A stretch of DNA of 64,000 nucleotides from Amphibalanus amphitrite (lineage: Eukaryota; Arthropoda; Thecostraca; Balanomorpha; Balanidae), in NCBI RefSeq assembly GCF_019059575.1, contig NW_024883423.1, positions 23,741 through 87,740 of the forward strand. The letters are read 5' to 3'. Shown here piece by piece: positions 10,177 to 22,086 of the stretch (positions are counted from its first letter, which is position 1; every line of letters begins with the position of its first letter). Made by a program: the position numbers and the translations under genes. A model generated the notes under the pieces. That model had not been told where the DNA came from. It saw only the letters and a program-made list of their open reading frames with translations, and searched no databases.

Positions 10177-12758
10177 AGAGTACCTGTGTCGAATTAATTA
10201 AAGTTTATTATGTCAAAGTTTCAAAACATCAATCCGGTCTGCATGTCTGACTGCTCGCAGAACGGTTCTAGAGGCAGTGTCAGCGCGCGCGGAACGGTCC
10301 TCAGATATGTCCACTTTCAAGCGCGGAACGGTCCTTCTGCGCCACCAGACTCCTCTCCCTCTCCCCTCCCCCTGTCCGCTGGTCTATGTCAGACACCAGT
10401 ACACCACTGACCTCCCCTACCCTCTCCTGACCTTCTCAGGTGCCAGCTGAGACGCTGGTCGGCCTACAGAACCTGCTCGTTCACCTGTGGGACGTCTCGG
10501 CAGAGAACGCGCACGTCTACCAGTACCGACTCTGGGACGCTAAGAGGGTCAAGGTGGAGACCGCCCAGAACAGGGTATGTAACACAGACCGTAACACAAG
10601 CCGTAACGCAGGTCGTTACACAGGGCGTAAAATAGATTGAACACAGACCGTAACATAGATCGAACACAGACCGTAACACTGGCTGCGTACGTGCGGGCAC
10701 TCGGCCGGCCGGAACTGGGCTGGATCCATTGGGCAATGAACAGGTGCTTTCTGTGACAGCGTCACCGCTGCAGGTCAGTCAGGGACACACAGACACTGCA
10801 CCCGGCGGCCTTGTGCAATTGCATGGTACAGGGCTCGCGGGTTTTAGCGGTAGGTTTTGCACCTAGAAAATTTAGTGTACTTCAGGTTATATCTTCGTCG
10901 TCTTAAGCTTTTAAGTGTTGAAGATGCGATCGACTTATTGGGTAATAAGCCGGCCATGATCGTGTAAAATGGCTTCATCGTAGATCGATTAGTTTCTGAG
11001 ATATAACCGGAAATGTAAAAGTGCAAAACCTACCGCTTAATCTCGCGAGACCTGTACCTGAGCCCTGAGCGCGCCCATGTGTCGCCCCCAGGGCGTGTCG
11101 CCGGACGGTTCTGTGTGTCGGACTGAAACCTGAACCTGCCTGAGTGTTATGCTATGACTCCCCAGGGCGTGTCGCCGGATGGGGCGGCCGGCTACCGGGA
11201 CGGGCTGCGGCGGGCCACCAACGGCCACCCGCTCTCCGCCGAGGAGGTACAGAAGGTCGTCAGCCGGGTGAACCAGCTCTCCAGCTAGCGGCGCAGAGGT
11301 CAGTCACCGCACCGGGCGTATTGCACGGGGACCCTAACAGACGCCTCACTCCTTTCCCTCATCTCAGTTGTTCTTTCATTTTTTTATTATTATAAATAAT
11401 GGAGATAGACCAGAGCATTTTCGGTGCATATATTAGGGTCATGTTACTCCAACGGGGTTGCGTTGTCGGCAAAGTCCTGTCTGGTCTGTGTGCTGCGGCG
11501 ATGCTCTGCCATCCGGTGATCCAACGCCACTGTCCGTTGACCGAGTGTCGGCTCTCTGCTGACCGTGTAACGTCTGTCCGTCAGGGTGGTGGCCGTGAAC
11601 GCCTGTCGGACGGCGCCGGAGGGCAGCGCCGGCCGGCTGCTGTCACTGCTGGACCAGCTGCGGCTGCCGGACGCCGGAGCGCTGCCCGACTGGGGTCTAC
11701 ATCCTGGTATGTTACTGGGAGCGGCACGGTGTGTGTTGGGTGCTTCTGACGGTCAGTTGTAGTAACTGTTAGTTCCTCTACTGGCCACCAGGTGAAAAGC
11801 GTATTAGCTGTACAGCAATGTAGAGTTGCTTCAGCTTTGGCGTAAACTTTCTCCTCTTCCGCTCACCATTCACCACCAGAGTCAGCAGCGTCTCGGCTGG
11901 CGGTCCAGTCAGTCAGAGCGAGTGTCTTCACTCGCCACAGCGGGCCGGACCCATTACAGGGCAGCAGAGTTATCAGTTACCAAGCCTTGGCCTATAAAGA
12001 AAACCAGGAAATAGTAGCAATTGCATTTATGTAATGATTCTACTCTCTTACGTTTGAGCTAGCGAAGCGTATTCCTGTAACGTTTTTAATAGGCTTGTAA
12101 GTCAGCAACCGCTGGGCTGATTGACCTGCGTTACTCTTTGTTGCGCGTAATCCTATCCCTTCCATCTCGTTATTGACTACAACTGATGTATCTTGGTGAG
12201 TTATTGACTACAACTGATGTATCATGGTGAGCGTCGTGACACGTGCGACGTGAAGGGCCAAGAGTGTTCGTTATTCTGCTGCAATAGCGATTTTGGGCTG
12301 CTCATATATCTTGAACCCTGAACTGCCACGCCGATTGCGCTCAAATTTGGTACACTGTTTGGGACTGGTTGATAGGGATGTGTTTTTTATAACTCGCATG
12401 TGTTTTTCTATAGCGCGGAGAAGAAAGTAGGGATTGTTAGGGTTAAGCAGGGACTCACCGATGTTAGATCCCTCTCTGGGTCTTTTCATAGGGGGTCACG
12501 GTCCTGACCCGAGATAGCTGAGCTGTGTCGCAGCCCTGACCTCAGACAGCTGAGCTGTGCACGCCGTCGGCTCGGCCGTCAGTCGCCACAGCCGCTGACG
12601 CCAGTGTCCAAACAGCTCCAAACAATATCCGGCCCTGTATAGCAGGATAAGCCATCAGAGGCGGGAGTGATCACCGGAACGGGCTGCATGGTACAGGACG
12701 GGCTGGGAACATGTCAACTCCAGCATGACGTGTTCCCAGTGTACCTGCATGTAGTTTC

Positions 12759-12961
12759 TGTGAGATGTTATAAGCGGATATCTCCCGCATGAAGTCACCC
12801 GTATATGCTTTCTTTACTTTCTCCTGGTGAAAGCCACTCATGCATACTTTGCATTTTGTTTATCTCGAGCCGTGACTTTTCAAGAAGTAAATTGATTCCT
12901 GTGTTCGTGAAAAATAAAGAGGGTGATCTTCTTGCATCCACTGTTTGCAGACACCCCGACA
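12759..12961 (+). repeat. 5' LTR of the Ty3/gypsy element
   Basis: Starts TGTGAGATG and ends CCCCGACA. Contains an AATAAA in its right half. Confidence 0.93.
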
Positions 12962-13015
12962 TGGCGCGGTCGGTAGTATAAGTTTTTGACATTTGGTGCT
13001 GCCTAGATTTTCAAC

Positions 13016-16000
13016 ATGCCTGTAGAGACGAGAGGTCAGGCATCTGGGAAACAGGACACAAGCGGCGACAATGCACCTAATGAGAAAGATAGTGGCGACG
13101 CCAGCCCGGAACCAAGAGGAACCGATCCGACGGCTTCTCAGAGTTGTGAGGCCGCACCCACGGCCCTCGACACTCGCCAGCTGCTTCAGATGTTACAAGA
13201 CCAGCAGCAGACTCTCCTCACTGTCCTCCAACAGCAGCAGCGAACACAGACGGAGCTGCAGGCTCAGAACCGCGAGCTCCAGCAGCAGATGCTGGGCGCT
13301 ACAGGGAACACGACGGGCACCGTGACCCGCCAGCCGCCGGACTCAGGCGCCGCGAGAATTCCGGCGACCTCCCTGCCCGAGAAAGCGGTGTACGGTATGT
13401 CACTGCAGCAATGGCGCATCTGGCGGCGTGACATACTTCAATTTGCCCAGATGTCACAGTGGAGCGCGGCCACGACAGTCGCCAATATTCGCCTGCAGTG
13501 CGGCGACAAGATTAAACGGATCATTGAGGCACAGTACGGCGACCGTTGGGCGGATCTGTCAGTACAAGGAGCTTTGGATGCCATCGAATCCATTCTGAAG
13601 AAGTCATCCAACCCGGCCAAGGAGAGATCCAAGTTTCATCTCATGCATCAACATGACGGTGAGTCGGGGAAAGAGTTCCTCCACCGCTGCGAGCAACAGG
13701 CTTTAGAATGCGATTTTCGCTGTACTCACTGCCAAGGTGACTTGAGCGAGGACTTCATCCGAGACCGGGTGTTCACTGGCCGTAATAATGAGATGTTAAA
13801 GCTGGAAATTCACCAGAACTTCGACAAATACAAGTCCTTGGAGCAGCTGACGAGCAAGATAGAGGTGTTTGAGTCCGCCATGGTGTCCGCTCAGCGCAGC
13901 TGCGAGGTCAGCCCAGTGGCGGTCGACCGTACAGCGCTCACCGCCCTGGAAGAGGCTGCTGGTGGCGACGCGGCCGTGTTGGCAGCACTACAAAGCACCT
14001 ATCGAAAGGCGCGGATGGAACGACAGAGATCTGTGCGTCCTAGTAGTGGCCAAAGACACGGCCAAGGCCCAGGTAGGCAGCAAAACCAGAGAACCAAACA
14101 GAAACCTACCAAGATTGTCTGCTTTGCTTGTGGCCAGCACGGCCACATCAGGGCTCAGTGTCGGCATCATGTGAGCGTGCTGACAGCCGACGCTGTGCCT
14201 GCTCCTGACCCAGCTGATGACGGCATCCGTCCTGAGGTGGTGGAGGATAGGGCCACCGCCCGCGTTCTGTGGTCTGTTAATAAAGTAACGAAAGCTTGCC
14301 GGCGTGTTGACTCGTGTTTAAACGAGTTACCTGTTTTAGTCAGCCACTCAGAAAGTTCAGTTAACCGGCTGTTGGCCGTGGCTGACACTGGCGCGGAGTG
14401 CTTCGTCGCAGGACTGGATCAGATGCGCGCTCTTCACCTGACCGAGGGCAACATCGATCCGGCTGACGCCAATCTCCGGCACGCCGGTGGCGGCGCACTG
14501 AAGGTGCTGGGTTCGAAAACCTGTCACCTGCGCGTGGGGGACCGAGTGACCACTGAGCTGGTCTTCTTCGTCAGGGGTGTGAAGAGGCTTTTCCTGTCAA
14601 TTGGAGCCTGCAAATCACTAAATCTCGTGCATGCCAACTTTCCACATCACACCCGGAGCCCATGTACCGACGCGGTCGTGAAGAACGTGACGACTGGAGA
14701 TTTCGAGGTGCGCGGACCGCGTACATCACAGGCCGCAAATGTGCAGACCGGAGAGAATCCAGCGAGTGTGGGACTACCCAAGAGACCGAATCGTCTGCCG
14801 TTCGCTCCGTCCGAGGCTAATGTGCCTCAGCTGGAGGAATACCTGCGTCAGAGTTTCGCAACCACTGCATTCAACAATGAGGCCACCCCGCTGCCGGCCA
14901 TGAAAGGGCCGCCTCACACCATCCACTTGCTGCCCGGTGCTGTGCCATACGCCCGGCACACACCCATCCCAATCAGTAAACACTGGGAGGACGAGGTGAA
15001 GGCCCAACTGGACGAGGATGTGAGGAGGGGAGTCATCGAGAAGGTGCCGGCTGGCGATCCCGCGGTCTGGTGCGCGCCGATGGTAGTGGTGGCGAAGGCT
15101 AACGGACGACCGAGGCGAACAGTAGACTTTCAGGAGCTGAATAAGTTCTGTCGCCGTGAAACCCACCACACAAGGCCGCCTTTTGATATGGTCTCTTCAG
15201 TGCCCAACCACACCTACAAGACCACGCTCGACGCATTCTGGGGCTTCCACCAAGTCCCCCTAGCGGAGGAGAGCCGGCCGCTGACCACTTTTATTACACC
15301 GTGGGGCCGGTACAGATACTTGCGGACTCCGATGGGCCACATATCAGCCTCCGATGCCTACACCAAGCGGTACGATGACGCAGTAGTCGACATCCCAAGG
15401 AAATTTAAATGTGTGGACGATGTACTTCTGCATGACAAGAGCATCGAGGGCGCCTTCTGGCACTGCTGGGATTACCTGACCCGGTGCGCTGAGGCTGGTG
15501 TCACACTGTCACCGGAGAAGTTCCGCTTCTGTCGGAAGGAGGTTGAGTTTGTCGGCTTTCAGCTCAACTGGGAGAGCTACCACCCAGCGAACGACAAGCT
15601 GTCGGCGATCGCCAACTTCCCGATGCCGAACCAGCCGACTATTACCGACATCCGATCATTCCACGGTCTGGTAAATCAGCTGGCTCCATTCGTCGCCACC
15701 AGCCCGCTGATGGAGCCATTCCGGGAGCTGCTCAAACGCTCCTCATCCAAGAAGGTCTACTGGGACGAGGAGCTGCAGCACAAGTTTGAGGAAGTCAAGC
15801 GAGTCTTAACCAAACTCGTCCAGAGAGGGCTGCGGTACTACGACAAGGACCGGCCCACAGTGTTGTTAACAGACTGGAGCAGGAATGGCATGGGTTTTGT
15901 CGTAATGCAGCAGTACTGTTCTTGCTCTGGACCGGACACGCCGTTCTGCTGTAAAGACGGCTGGAGATTAGCGCTATGCGGCAGCAGACACGCCACGACA

Positions 16001-17707
16001 GCCGAGCAGAATTACGCTGCTGTGGAAGGCGAGGCAACCGCCGTGGTATGGGCGCTCCAGAAGGCCAGGCTCTTCCTCCTCGGATGTCAGCAGCTTGACA
16101 TAATCACCGACCACCGGCCTCTGGTGAAGCTATTCTCCGACAGAGCCCTGAAGGACATAGCGAATCCTCGTCTTCTCCGCCTGAAGGAGAAGACACTGCT
16201 CTTCAGATTCCACATCAGGTATCGCCCAGGAGGGACTAACCAGGCTGCTGACACGCTCTCACGTTACCCGGTGGAGAGGCTGAACCCCACCAGGGCTGAC
16301 CTACATCTGGAGCATGAGCTGCACGTGGCAGCGCTGACCGCAGTGGCGCAATGTGATGAGGCACTCACAATCGATCACGAGACGGTCCGGCAGGCTGCGG
16401 AGGAAGATGACGGCTACTTGCAATTGAGACAGCGAGTGCAGACGGGCAACTGGCCGGCTAGCCCGACTCAGGAAGCCGGAGAGATGAAGACATTTCACAA
16501 AGTTAGAGATAGATTGAGCATAGCAGACGGATTGATCTGTTACTCATTCGAAGACGGCCCACTCCGACTGGTGATACCCGTGTCTCTCCGCAAACAGGTG
16601 GCCCGGAACTTGCACGCAGCCCACCAAGGTGCTGACAGTATGCTGCGGCGCGCCAGAGCCTCGGTCTATTGGCCCGGCTTCGAGGCGGATATTCATCGCA
16701 GCAGAGCCCACTGCACTGAGTGCGACCGCCATGCACCGTCTCAGCCCAGCGAGCCCTTGATCATGACACCGCCGCCGGACTACCCGTTCCAGCGCGTGGT
16801 CGCCGATCTGTTCGAGATCCGGGGGAACCACTACCTAGTCTACGCAGACCGACTCACTGGCTGGATCAAGCTTGATTTCCTCTGCACCACGACAACCAGG
16901 CAACTCGTCACGCTGCTCAGACGCTATTTCCATGAGAGTGGAGTCCCCGAGGAGCTCTCTGTGGACGGCGGAGCCAGCCTAGTGAGCGCTGATATGCGCT
17001 CCTTCCTAGCTCGATGGGGAGTAACCATTCGTCAGTCGTCCGCTGGTTACCCACAGTCCAACGGCAGGGCGGAGGCGGCGGTGAAATCAGCCAAGACTAT
17101 CCTTCGGGACAACATGTCAGCGCGTGGTACTGTGGACACGGATGCGGCTGTGGCAGCGCTTATCCAGTACCACAACACGCCTCTTCGAGACGGTAACAAG
17201 TCGCCGGCCCAGCTCCTGATGGGTCGTCAGTTGCGAGGAGGCGTGCCCGTGGCCAAGGTACACCTGCAGGTCGCCGAGCACTGGACCGATTACCTGGCTG
17301 AGAGGGAGGAGAGGATGGCAGAGCGGATCACGCGCGCGGCTCAGTCAGTCATGCCGGCGCTCCCTCGTCTCCAGGCCGGCCAAGCAGTCCGTGTACAGGA
17401 TGAGAGGACGAGACGTTGGGAACGGACAGGGGTCATCGTGGCGACTAAACACAGCATCCGCCAGTACACTGTGAGGCTAGATGGATCTGGGCGCCTTGTC
17501 CTTCGAAACCGCAAGTCGTTGAAGCCTATCAACGTCACACTCACGGCTGACGCCAGTGCACGTCCCGCCAATGTGGAAGAAATGACGACGCTGCGTCGCT
17601 CCGAGCGCCTGAAAGCAGCCAACATGGACAAGCTTGCTCGTGACAGTGTTGAGCGCTCAGCCAAGCGGCAGCGGAGCAATATGGGTGGTCTTAGGGGGGA
17701 GATGTGA
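13016..17707 (+). CDS. gag-pol region of the Ty3/gypsy fossil
   Basis: A single frame holds the whole set in the usual Ty3/gypsy order. A glutamine-rich gag region comes first, with a CCHC knuckle at about 14119-14160. An aspartic protease (DTGA) follows at about 14381-14401, reverse transcriptase at about 14980-15600, and RNase H at about 15840-16260. The integrase comes last, with its zinc-binding head at about 16600-16740 and catalytic core at about 16790-17200. Integrase after RNase H separates it from Ty1/copia. No envelope-like region follows. Listed as a fossil record of the element. Confidence 0.9.
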   Translation: MPVETRGQASGKQDTSGDNAPNEKDSGDASPEPRGTDPTASQSCEAAPTALDTRQLLQMLQDQQQTLLTVLQQQQRTQTELQAQNRELQQQMLGATGNTTGTVTRQPPDSGAARIPATSLPEKAVYGMSLQQWRIWRRDILQFAQMSQWSAATTVANIRLQCGDKIKRIIEAQYGDRWADLSVQGALDAIESILKKSSNPAKERSKFHLMHQHDGESGKEFLHRCEQQALECDFRCTHCQGDLSEDFIRDRVFTGRNNEMLKLEIHQNFDKYKSLEQLTSKIEVFESAMVSAQRSCEVSPVAVDRTALTALEEAAGGDAAVLAALQSTYRKARMERQRSVRPSSGQRHGQGPGRQQNQRTKQKPTKIVCFACGQHGHIRAQCRHHVSVLTADAVPAPDPADDGIRPEVVEDRATARVLWSVNKVTKACRRVDSCLNELPVLVSHSESSVNRLLAVADTGAECFVAGLDQMRALHLTEGNIDPADANLRHAGGGALKVLGSKTCHLRVGDRVTTELVFFVRGVKRLFLSIGACKSLNLVHANFPHHTRSPCTDAVVKNVTTGDFEVRGPRTSQAANVQTGENPASVGLPKRPNRLPFAPSEANVPQLEEYLRQSFATTAFNNEATPLPAMKGPPHTIHLLPGAVPYARHTPIPISKHWEDEVKAQLDEDVRRGVIEKVPAGDPAVWCAPMVVVAKANGRPRRTVDFQELNKFCRRETHHTRPPFDMVSSVPNHTYKTTLDAFWGFHQVPLAEESRPLTTFITPWGRYRYLRTPMGHISASDAYTKRYDDAVVDIPRKFKCVDDVLLHDKSIEGAFWHCWDYLTRCAEAGVTLSPEKFRFCRKEVEFVGFQLNWESYHPANDKLSAIANFPMPNQPTITDIRSFHGLVNQLAPFVATSPLMEPFRELLKRSSSKKVYWDEELQHKFEEVKRVLTKLVQRGLRYYDKDRPTVLLTDWSRNGMGFVVMQQYCSCSGPDTPFCCKDGWRLALCGSRHATTAEQNYAAVEGEATAVVWALQKARLFLLGCQQLDIITDHRPLVKLFSDRALKDIANPRLLRLKEKTLLFRFHIRYRPGGTNQAADTLSRYPVERLNPTRADLHLEHELHVAALTAVAQCDEALTIDHETVRQAAEEDDGYLQLRQRVQTGNWPASPTQEAGEMKTFHKVRDRLSIADGLICYSFEDGPLRLVIPVSLRKQVARNLHAAHQGADSMLRRARASVYWPGFEADIHRSRAHCTECDRHAPSQPSEPLIMTPPPDYPFQRVVADLFEIRGNHYLVYADRLTGWIKLDFLCTTTTRQLVTLLRRYFHESGVPEELSVDGGASLVSADMRSFLARWGVTIRQSSAGYPQSNGRAEAAVKSAKTILRDNMSARGTVDTDAAVAALIQYHNTPLRDGNKSPAQLLMGRQLRGGVPVAKVHLQVAEHWTDYLAEREERMAERITRAAQSVMPALPRLQAGQAVRVQDERTRRWERTGVIVATKHSIRQYTVRLDGSGRLVLRNRKSLKPINVTLTADASARPANVEEMTTLRRSERLKAANMDKLARDSVERSAKRQRSNMGGLRGEM

Positions 17708-17905
17708 GATGTTATAAGCGGATATCTCCCGCATGAAGTCACCCGTATATGCTTTCTTTACTTTCTCCTGGTGAAAGCCACTCATGCATACTTTGCATTT
17801 AGTTTATCTCGAGCCGTGACTTTTCAAGAAGTAAATTGATTCCTGTGTTCGTGAAAAATAAAGAGGGTGATCTTCTTGCATCCACTGTTTGCAGACACCC
17901 CGACA
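17703..17905 (+). repeat. 3' LTR of the Ty3/gypsy element
   Basis: Near-identical to the 5' LTR and directly preceded by the purine-rich tract AGGGGGGAGATG. The end of the coding region overlaps its first bases. Confidence 0.93.
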
Positions 17906-18306
17906 GTTTCTTTATTCCTCAGCAGTTGTCATCCCCTTGGCGTTAGTGTTTCGCGTCTCTCCATTGATCACTCCCGCCTCTGATGGCTTATCCTGCTATA
18001 CAGGGCCGGATATTGTTTGGAGCTGTTTGGACACTTGAGTCAGCGGCTGTGGCGCCTGACGGCCGAGCCGACGGCGTGCACAGCTCAGCTGTCTGAGGTC
18101 AGGGCTGCGACACAGCTCAGCTATCTCGGGTCAGGACCGTGACCTATGAAAGGACCCAGAGAGGGATCTAACATCGGTGACTCCCTGCTTAACCCTAACA
18201 ATCCCCACTTTTTTGTCCGCGATATAAAAAACACATGCGGTTAGAGTACCTGTGTCGAATTAAGTAACTGGTTGATAGGGACTGGTTGATAGGGATGTGT
18301 TTTTTT

Positions 18307-19104
18307 ATAACTCGCATGTGTTTTTTATAGCGCGGAGAAAAAAGTAGGGATTGTTAGGGTTAAGCAGGGAGTCACCGATGTTAGATCCCTCTCTGGGTCT
18401 TTTCATAGGGGTCACGGTCCTGACCCGAGATAGCTGAGCTGTGTCGCAGCCCTTACCTCAGACAGCTGAGCTGTGCACGCCGTCGGCTCGGCCGTCAGTC
18501 GCCACAGCCGCTGACGCCAGTGTCCAAATAGCTCCAAACAATATCCGGCCCTGTATAGCAGGATAAGCCATCTGAGGCGGGAGTGATCACCGGAACGGGC
18601 TGCATGGTACAGGACGGGCTGGGAACACGTCAACTCCAGCATGACGTGTTCCCAGTGTACCTGCATGTAGTTTCTTTCTTAGGTGTTGTTTTTATCCGCT
18701 GGGACTGAGAGCGTGAGATGATGTTTTTCGTACTACGCTGGAGTACAAAAAACATCATCTCATGTAGTTTCTTTATTCCTCAGCAGTTGTCATCCCCTTG
18801 GCGTTAGTGTTTCGCGTCCTTCCATTGATCACTCCCGCCTCTGATGGCTTATCCTGCTATACAGGGCCGGATATTGTTTGGAGCTGTTTGGACACTGGCG
18901 TCAGCGGCTGTGGCGACTGACGGCCGAGCCGACGGCGTGCACAGCTCAGCTGTCTGAGGTCAGGGCTGCGACACAGCTCAGCTATCTCGGGTCAGGACCG
19001 TGACCTATGAAAGGACCCAGAGAGGGATCTAACATCGGTGACTCCCTGCTTAACCCTAACAATCCCCACTTTTTTGTCCGCGATATAAAAAACACATGCG
19101 GTTA
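18307..19104. repeat. Foldback element, second of pair, with hairpin mini-insertion
   Basis: Same layout as 4078-4875. The mini-insertion is at 18678-18760. Confidence 0.8.
18678..18760. mobile_element. 83-bp hairpin mini-insertion (copy)
   Basis: Same site and flanking repeats (18664-18677, 18761-18774). One stem position is mismatched (C opposite A) at 18714-18762. Confidence 0.75.
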
Positions 19105-21320
19105 GAGTACCTGTGTCGATTAATTAAAGTTTATTATGTCAAAGTTTCAAAACATCAATCCGGTCTGCATGTCTGACTGCTCGCAGAACGGTTCTAGAGG
19201 CAGTGTCAGCGCGCGCGGAACGGTCCTCAGATATGTCCACTTTCAAGCGCGGAACGGTCCTTCTGCGCCACCAGACTCCTCTCCCTCTCCCCTCCCCCTG
19301 TCCGCTGGTCTATGTCAGACACCAGTACACCACTGACCTCCCCTACCCTCTCCTGACCTTCTCAGGTGCCAGCTGAGACGCTGGTCGGCCTACAGAACCT
19401 GCTCGTTCACCTGTGGGACGTCTCGGCAGAGAACGCGCACGTCTACCAGTACCGACTCTGGGACGCTAAGAGGGTCAAGGTGGAGACCGCCCAGAACAGG
19501 GTATGTAACACAGACCGTAACACAAGCCGTAACGCAGGTCGTTACACAGGGCGTAAAATAGATTGAACACAGACCGTAACATAGATGATAGATCGAACAC
19601 AGACCGTAACACTGGCTGCGTACGTGCGGGCACTCGGCCGGCCGGAACTGGGCTGGATCCATTGGGCAATGAACAGGTGCTTTCTGTGACAGCGTCACCG
19701 CTGCAGGTCAGTCAGGGACACACAGACACTGCACCCGGCGCCCTTGTGCAATTGCATGGTACAGGGCTCGCGGGTTTTAGCGGTAGGTTTTGCACCTAGA
19801 AAATTTAGTGTACTTCAGGTTATATCTTCGTCGTCTTAAGCTTTTAAGTGTTGAAGATGCGATCGACTTGTTGGGTAATAAGCCGGCCATGATCGTGTAA
19901 AATGGCTTCATCGTAGATCGATTAGTTTCTGAGATATAACCGGAAATGAAAAAGTGCAAAACCTACCGCTTAATCTCGCGAGACCTGTACCTGAGCCCTG
20001 AGCGCGCCCATGTGTCGCCCCCAGGGCGTGTCGCCGGACGGTTCTGTGTGTCGGACTGAAACCTGAACCTGCCTGAGTGTTATGCTATGACTCCCCAGGG
20101 CGTGTCGCCGGATGGGGCGGCCGGCTACCGGGACGGGCTGCGGCGGGCCACCAACGGCCACCCGCTCTCCGCCGAGGAGGTACAGAAGGTCGTCAGCCGG
20201 GTGAACCAGCTCTCCAGCTAGCGGCGCAGAGGTCAGTCACCGCACCGGGCGTACTGCGCGGGGACCCTAACAGACGCCTCACTCCTTTCCCTCATCTCAG
20301 TTGTTCTTTCATTTTTTTATTATTATAAATAATGGAGATAGACCAGAGCATTTTCGGTGCATATATTAGGGTCATGTGACTCCAACGGGGTTGCGTTGTC
20401 GGCACAGTCCTGTCTGGTCTGTGTGCTGCGGCGATGCTCTGCCATCCGGTGACCCAACGCCACTGTCCGCTGACCGAGTGTCGGCTCTCTGCTGACCGTG
20501 TAACGTCTGTCCGTCAGGGTGGTGGCCGTGAACGCCTGTCGGACGGCGCCGGAGGGCAGCGCCGGCCGGCTGCTGTCAATGCTGGACCAGCTGCGGCTGC
20601 CGGACGCCGGAGCGCTGCCCGACTGGGGTCTACATCCTGGTATGTTACTGGGAGCGGCACGGTGTGTGTTGGGTGCTTCTGACGGTCAGTTGTAGTAACT
20701 GTTAGTTCCTCTACTGGCCACCAGGTGAAAAGCGTATTAGCTGTACAGCAATGTAGAGTTGCTTCAGCTTTGGCGTAAACTTTCTCCTCTTCCGCTCACC
20801 ATTCACCACCAGAGTCAGCAGCGTCTCGGCTGGCGGTCCAGTCAGTCAGAGCGAGTGTCTTCACTCGCCACAGCGGGCCGGACCCATTACAGGGCAGCAG
20901 AGTTATCAGTTACCAAGCCTTGGCCTATAAAGAAAACCAGGAAATAGTAGCAATTGCATATATGTAATGATTCTACTCTATTACGTTTGAGCTAGCGAAG
21001 CGTATTCCTGTAACGTTTTTAATAGGCTTGTAAGTCAGCAACCGCTGGGCTGATTGACCTGCGTTACTCTTTGTTGCGCGTAATCCTATCCCTTCCATCT
21101 CGTTATTGACTACAACTGATGTATCTTGGTGAGTTATTGACTACAACTGATGTATCATGGTGAGCGTCGTGACACGTGCGACGTGAAGGGCCAAGAGTGT
21201 TCGTTATTCTGCTGCAGTAGCGATTTTGGGTTGCTCATATATCTTGAACCCTGAACTGCCACGCCGATTGCGCTCAAATTTGGTACACTGTTTGGGACTG
21301 GTTGATAGGGATGTATTTTT

Positions 21321-22023
21321 ATAACTCGCATGTGTTTTTCTATAGCGCGGAGAAGAAAGTAGGGACTGTTAGGGTTAAGCAGGGACTCACCGATGTTAGA
21401 TCCCTCTCTGGGTCTTTTCATAGGGGGTCACGGTCCTGACCCGAGATAGCTGAGCTGTGTCGCAGCCCTGACCTCAGACAGCTGAGCTGTGCACGCCGTC
21501 GGCTCGGCCGTCAGTCGCCACAGCCGCTGACGCCAGTGTCCAAACAGCTCCAAACAATATCCGGCCCTGTATAGCAGGATAAGCCATCAGAGGCGGGAGT
21601 GATCACCGGAACGGGCTGCATGGTACAGGACGGGCTGGGAACATGTCAACTCCAGCATGACGTGTTCCCAGTGTACCTGCATGTAGTTTCTTTATTCCTC
21701 AGCAGTTGTCATCCCCTTGGCGTTAGTGTTTCGCGTCTCTCCATTGATCACTCCCGCCTCTGATGGCTTATCCTGCTATACAGGGCCGGATATTGTTTGG
21801 AGCTGTTTGGACACTTGCGTCAGCGGCTGTGGCGCCTGACGGCCGAGCCGACGGCGTGCACAGCTCAGCTGTCTGAGGTCAGGGCTGCGACACAGCTCAG
21901 CTATCTCGGGTCAGGACCGTGACCTATGAAAGGACCCAGAGAGGGATCTAACATCGGTGACTCCCTGCTTAACCCTAACAATCCCCACTTTTTTGTCCGC
22001 GATATAAAAAACACATGCGGTTA
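21321..22023. repeat. Foldback element, first of a doubled pair
   Basis: Intact arms and spacer with no insertion. Confidence 0.8.
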
Positions 22024-22086
22024 GAGTACCTGTGTCGAATTAAGTAACTGGTTGATAGGGACTGGTTGATAGGGATGTGTTTTTTT

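Larger units (their letters stand above)
7514..11288 (+). pseudogene. Gene 3'-end copy 2 (C 7514-7635, A 10440-10574, B 11166-11288)
   Basis: Blocks A and B are open and phase-compatible. Block C carries the four-G form that breaks the C-A join. The C-A intron holds a single foldback with a piggyBac-like MITE inserted at its TTAA. This copy and its right-hand flank match copy 5, 16,684-16,687 bp downstream. Confidence 0.55.
12759..17905 (+). mobile_element. Ty3/gypsy LTR retrotransposon, fossil copy that looks whole
   Basis: Bounded by two 203-bp direct LTRs and a 5-bp target duplication GTTTC (12754-12758, 17906-17910), inside the spacer of a foldback. Parts in order: 5' LTR, short leader, one gag-pol region, purine-rich tract, 3' LTR. 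I saw one difference between the LTRs, so insertion is recent on an evolutionary scale and later than the foldback and the tandem unit. The gag-pol layout and short LTRs suggest a Mag-like or related Ty3/gypsy lineage, but this is not firm. No obvious breaks noted. Confidence 0.93.
12389..18243. repeat. Foldback element interrupted by Ty3/gypsy element
   Basis: The arms lie at about 12389-12672 and 17960-18243. The LTR element sits in the spacer at GTTTC. Confidence 0.8.
11585..20221 (+). pseudogene. Gene 3'-end copy 3 (C 11585-11706, A 19366-19500, B 20099-20221)
   Basis: The C-A intron is enlarged to about 7.7 kb by a Ty3/gypsy element (12759-17905) inside the first of two foldbacks, plus the hairpin mini-insertion in the second. 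Block C has the four-G form. Blocks A and B are open. Confidence 0.55.
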
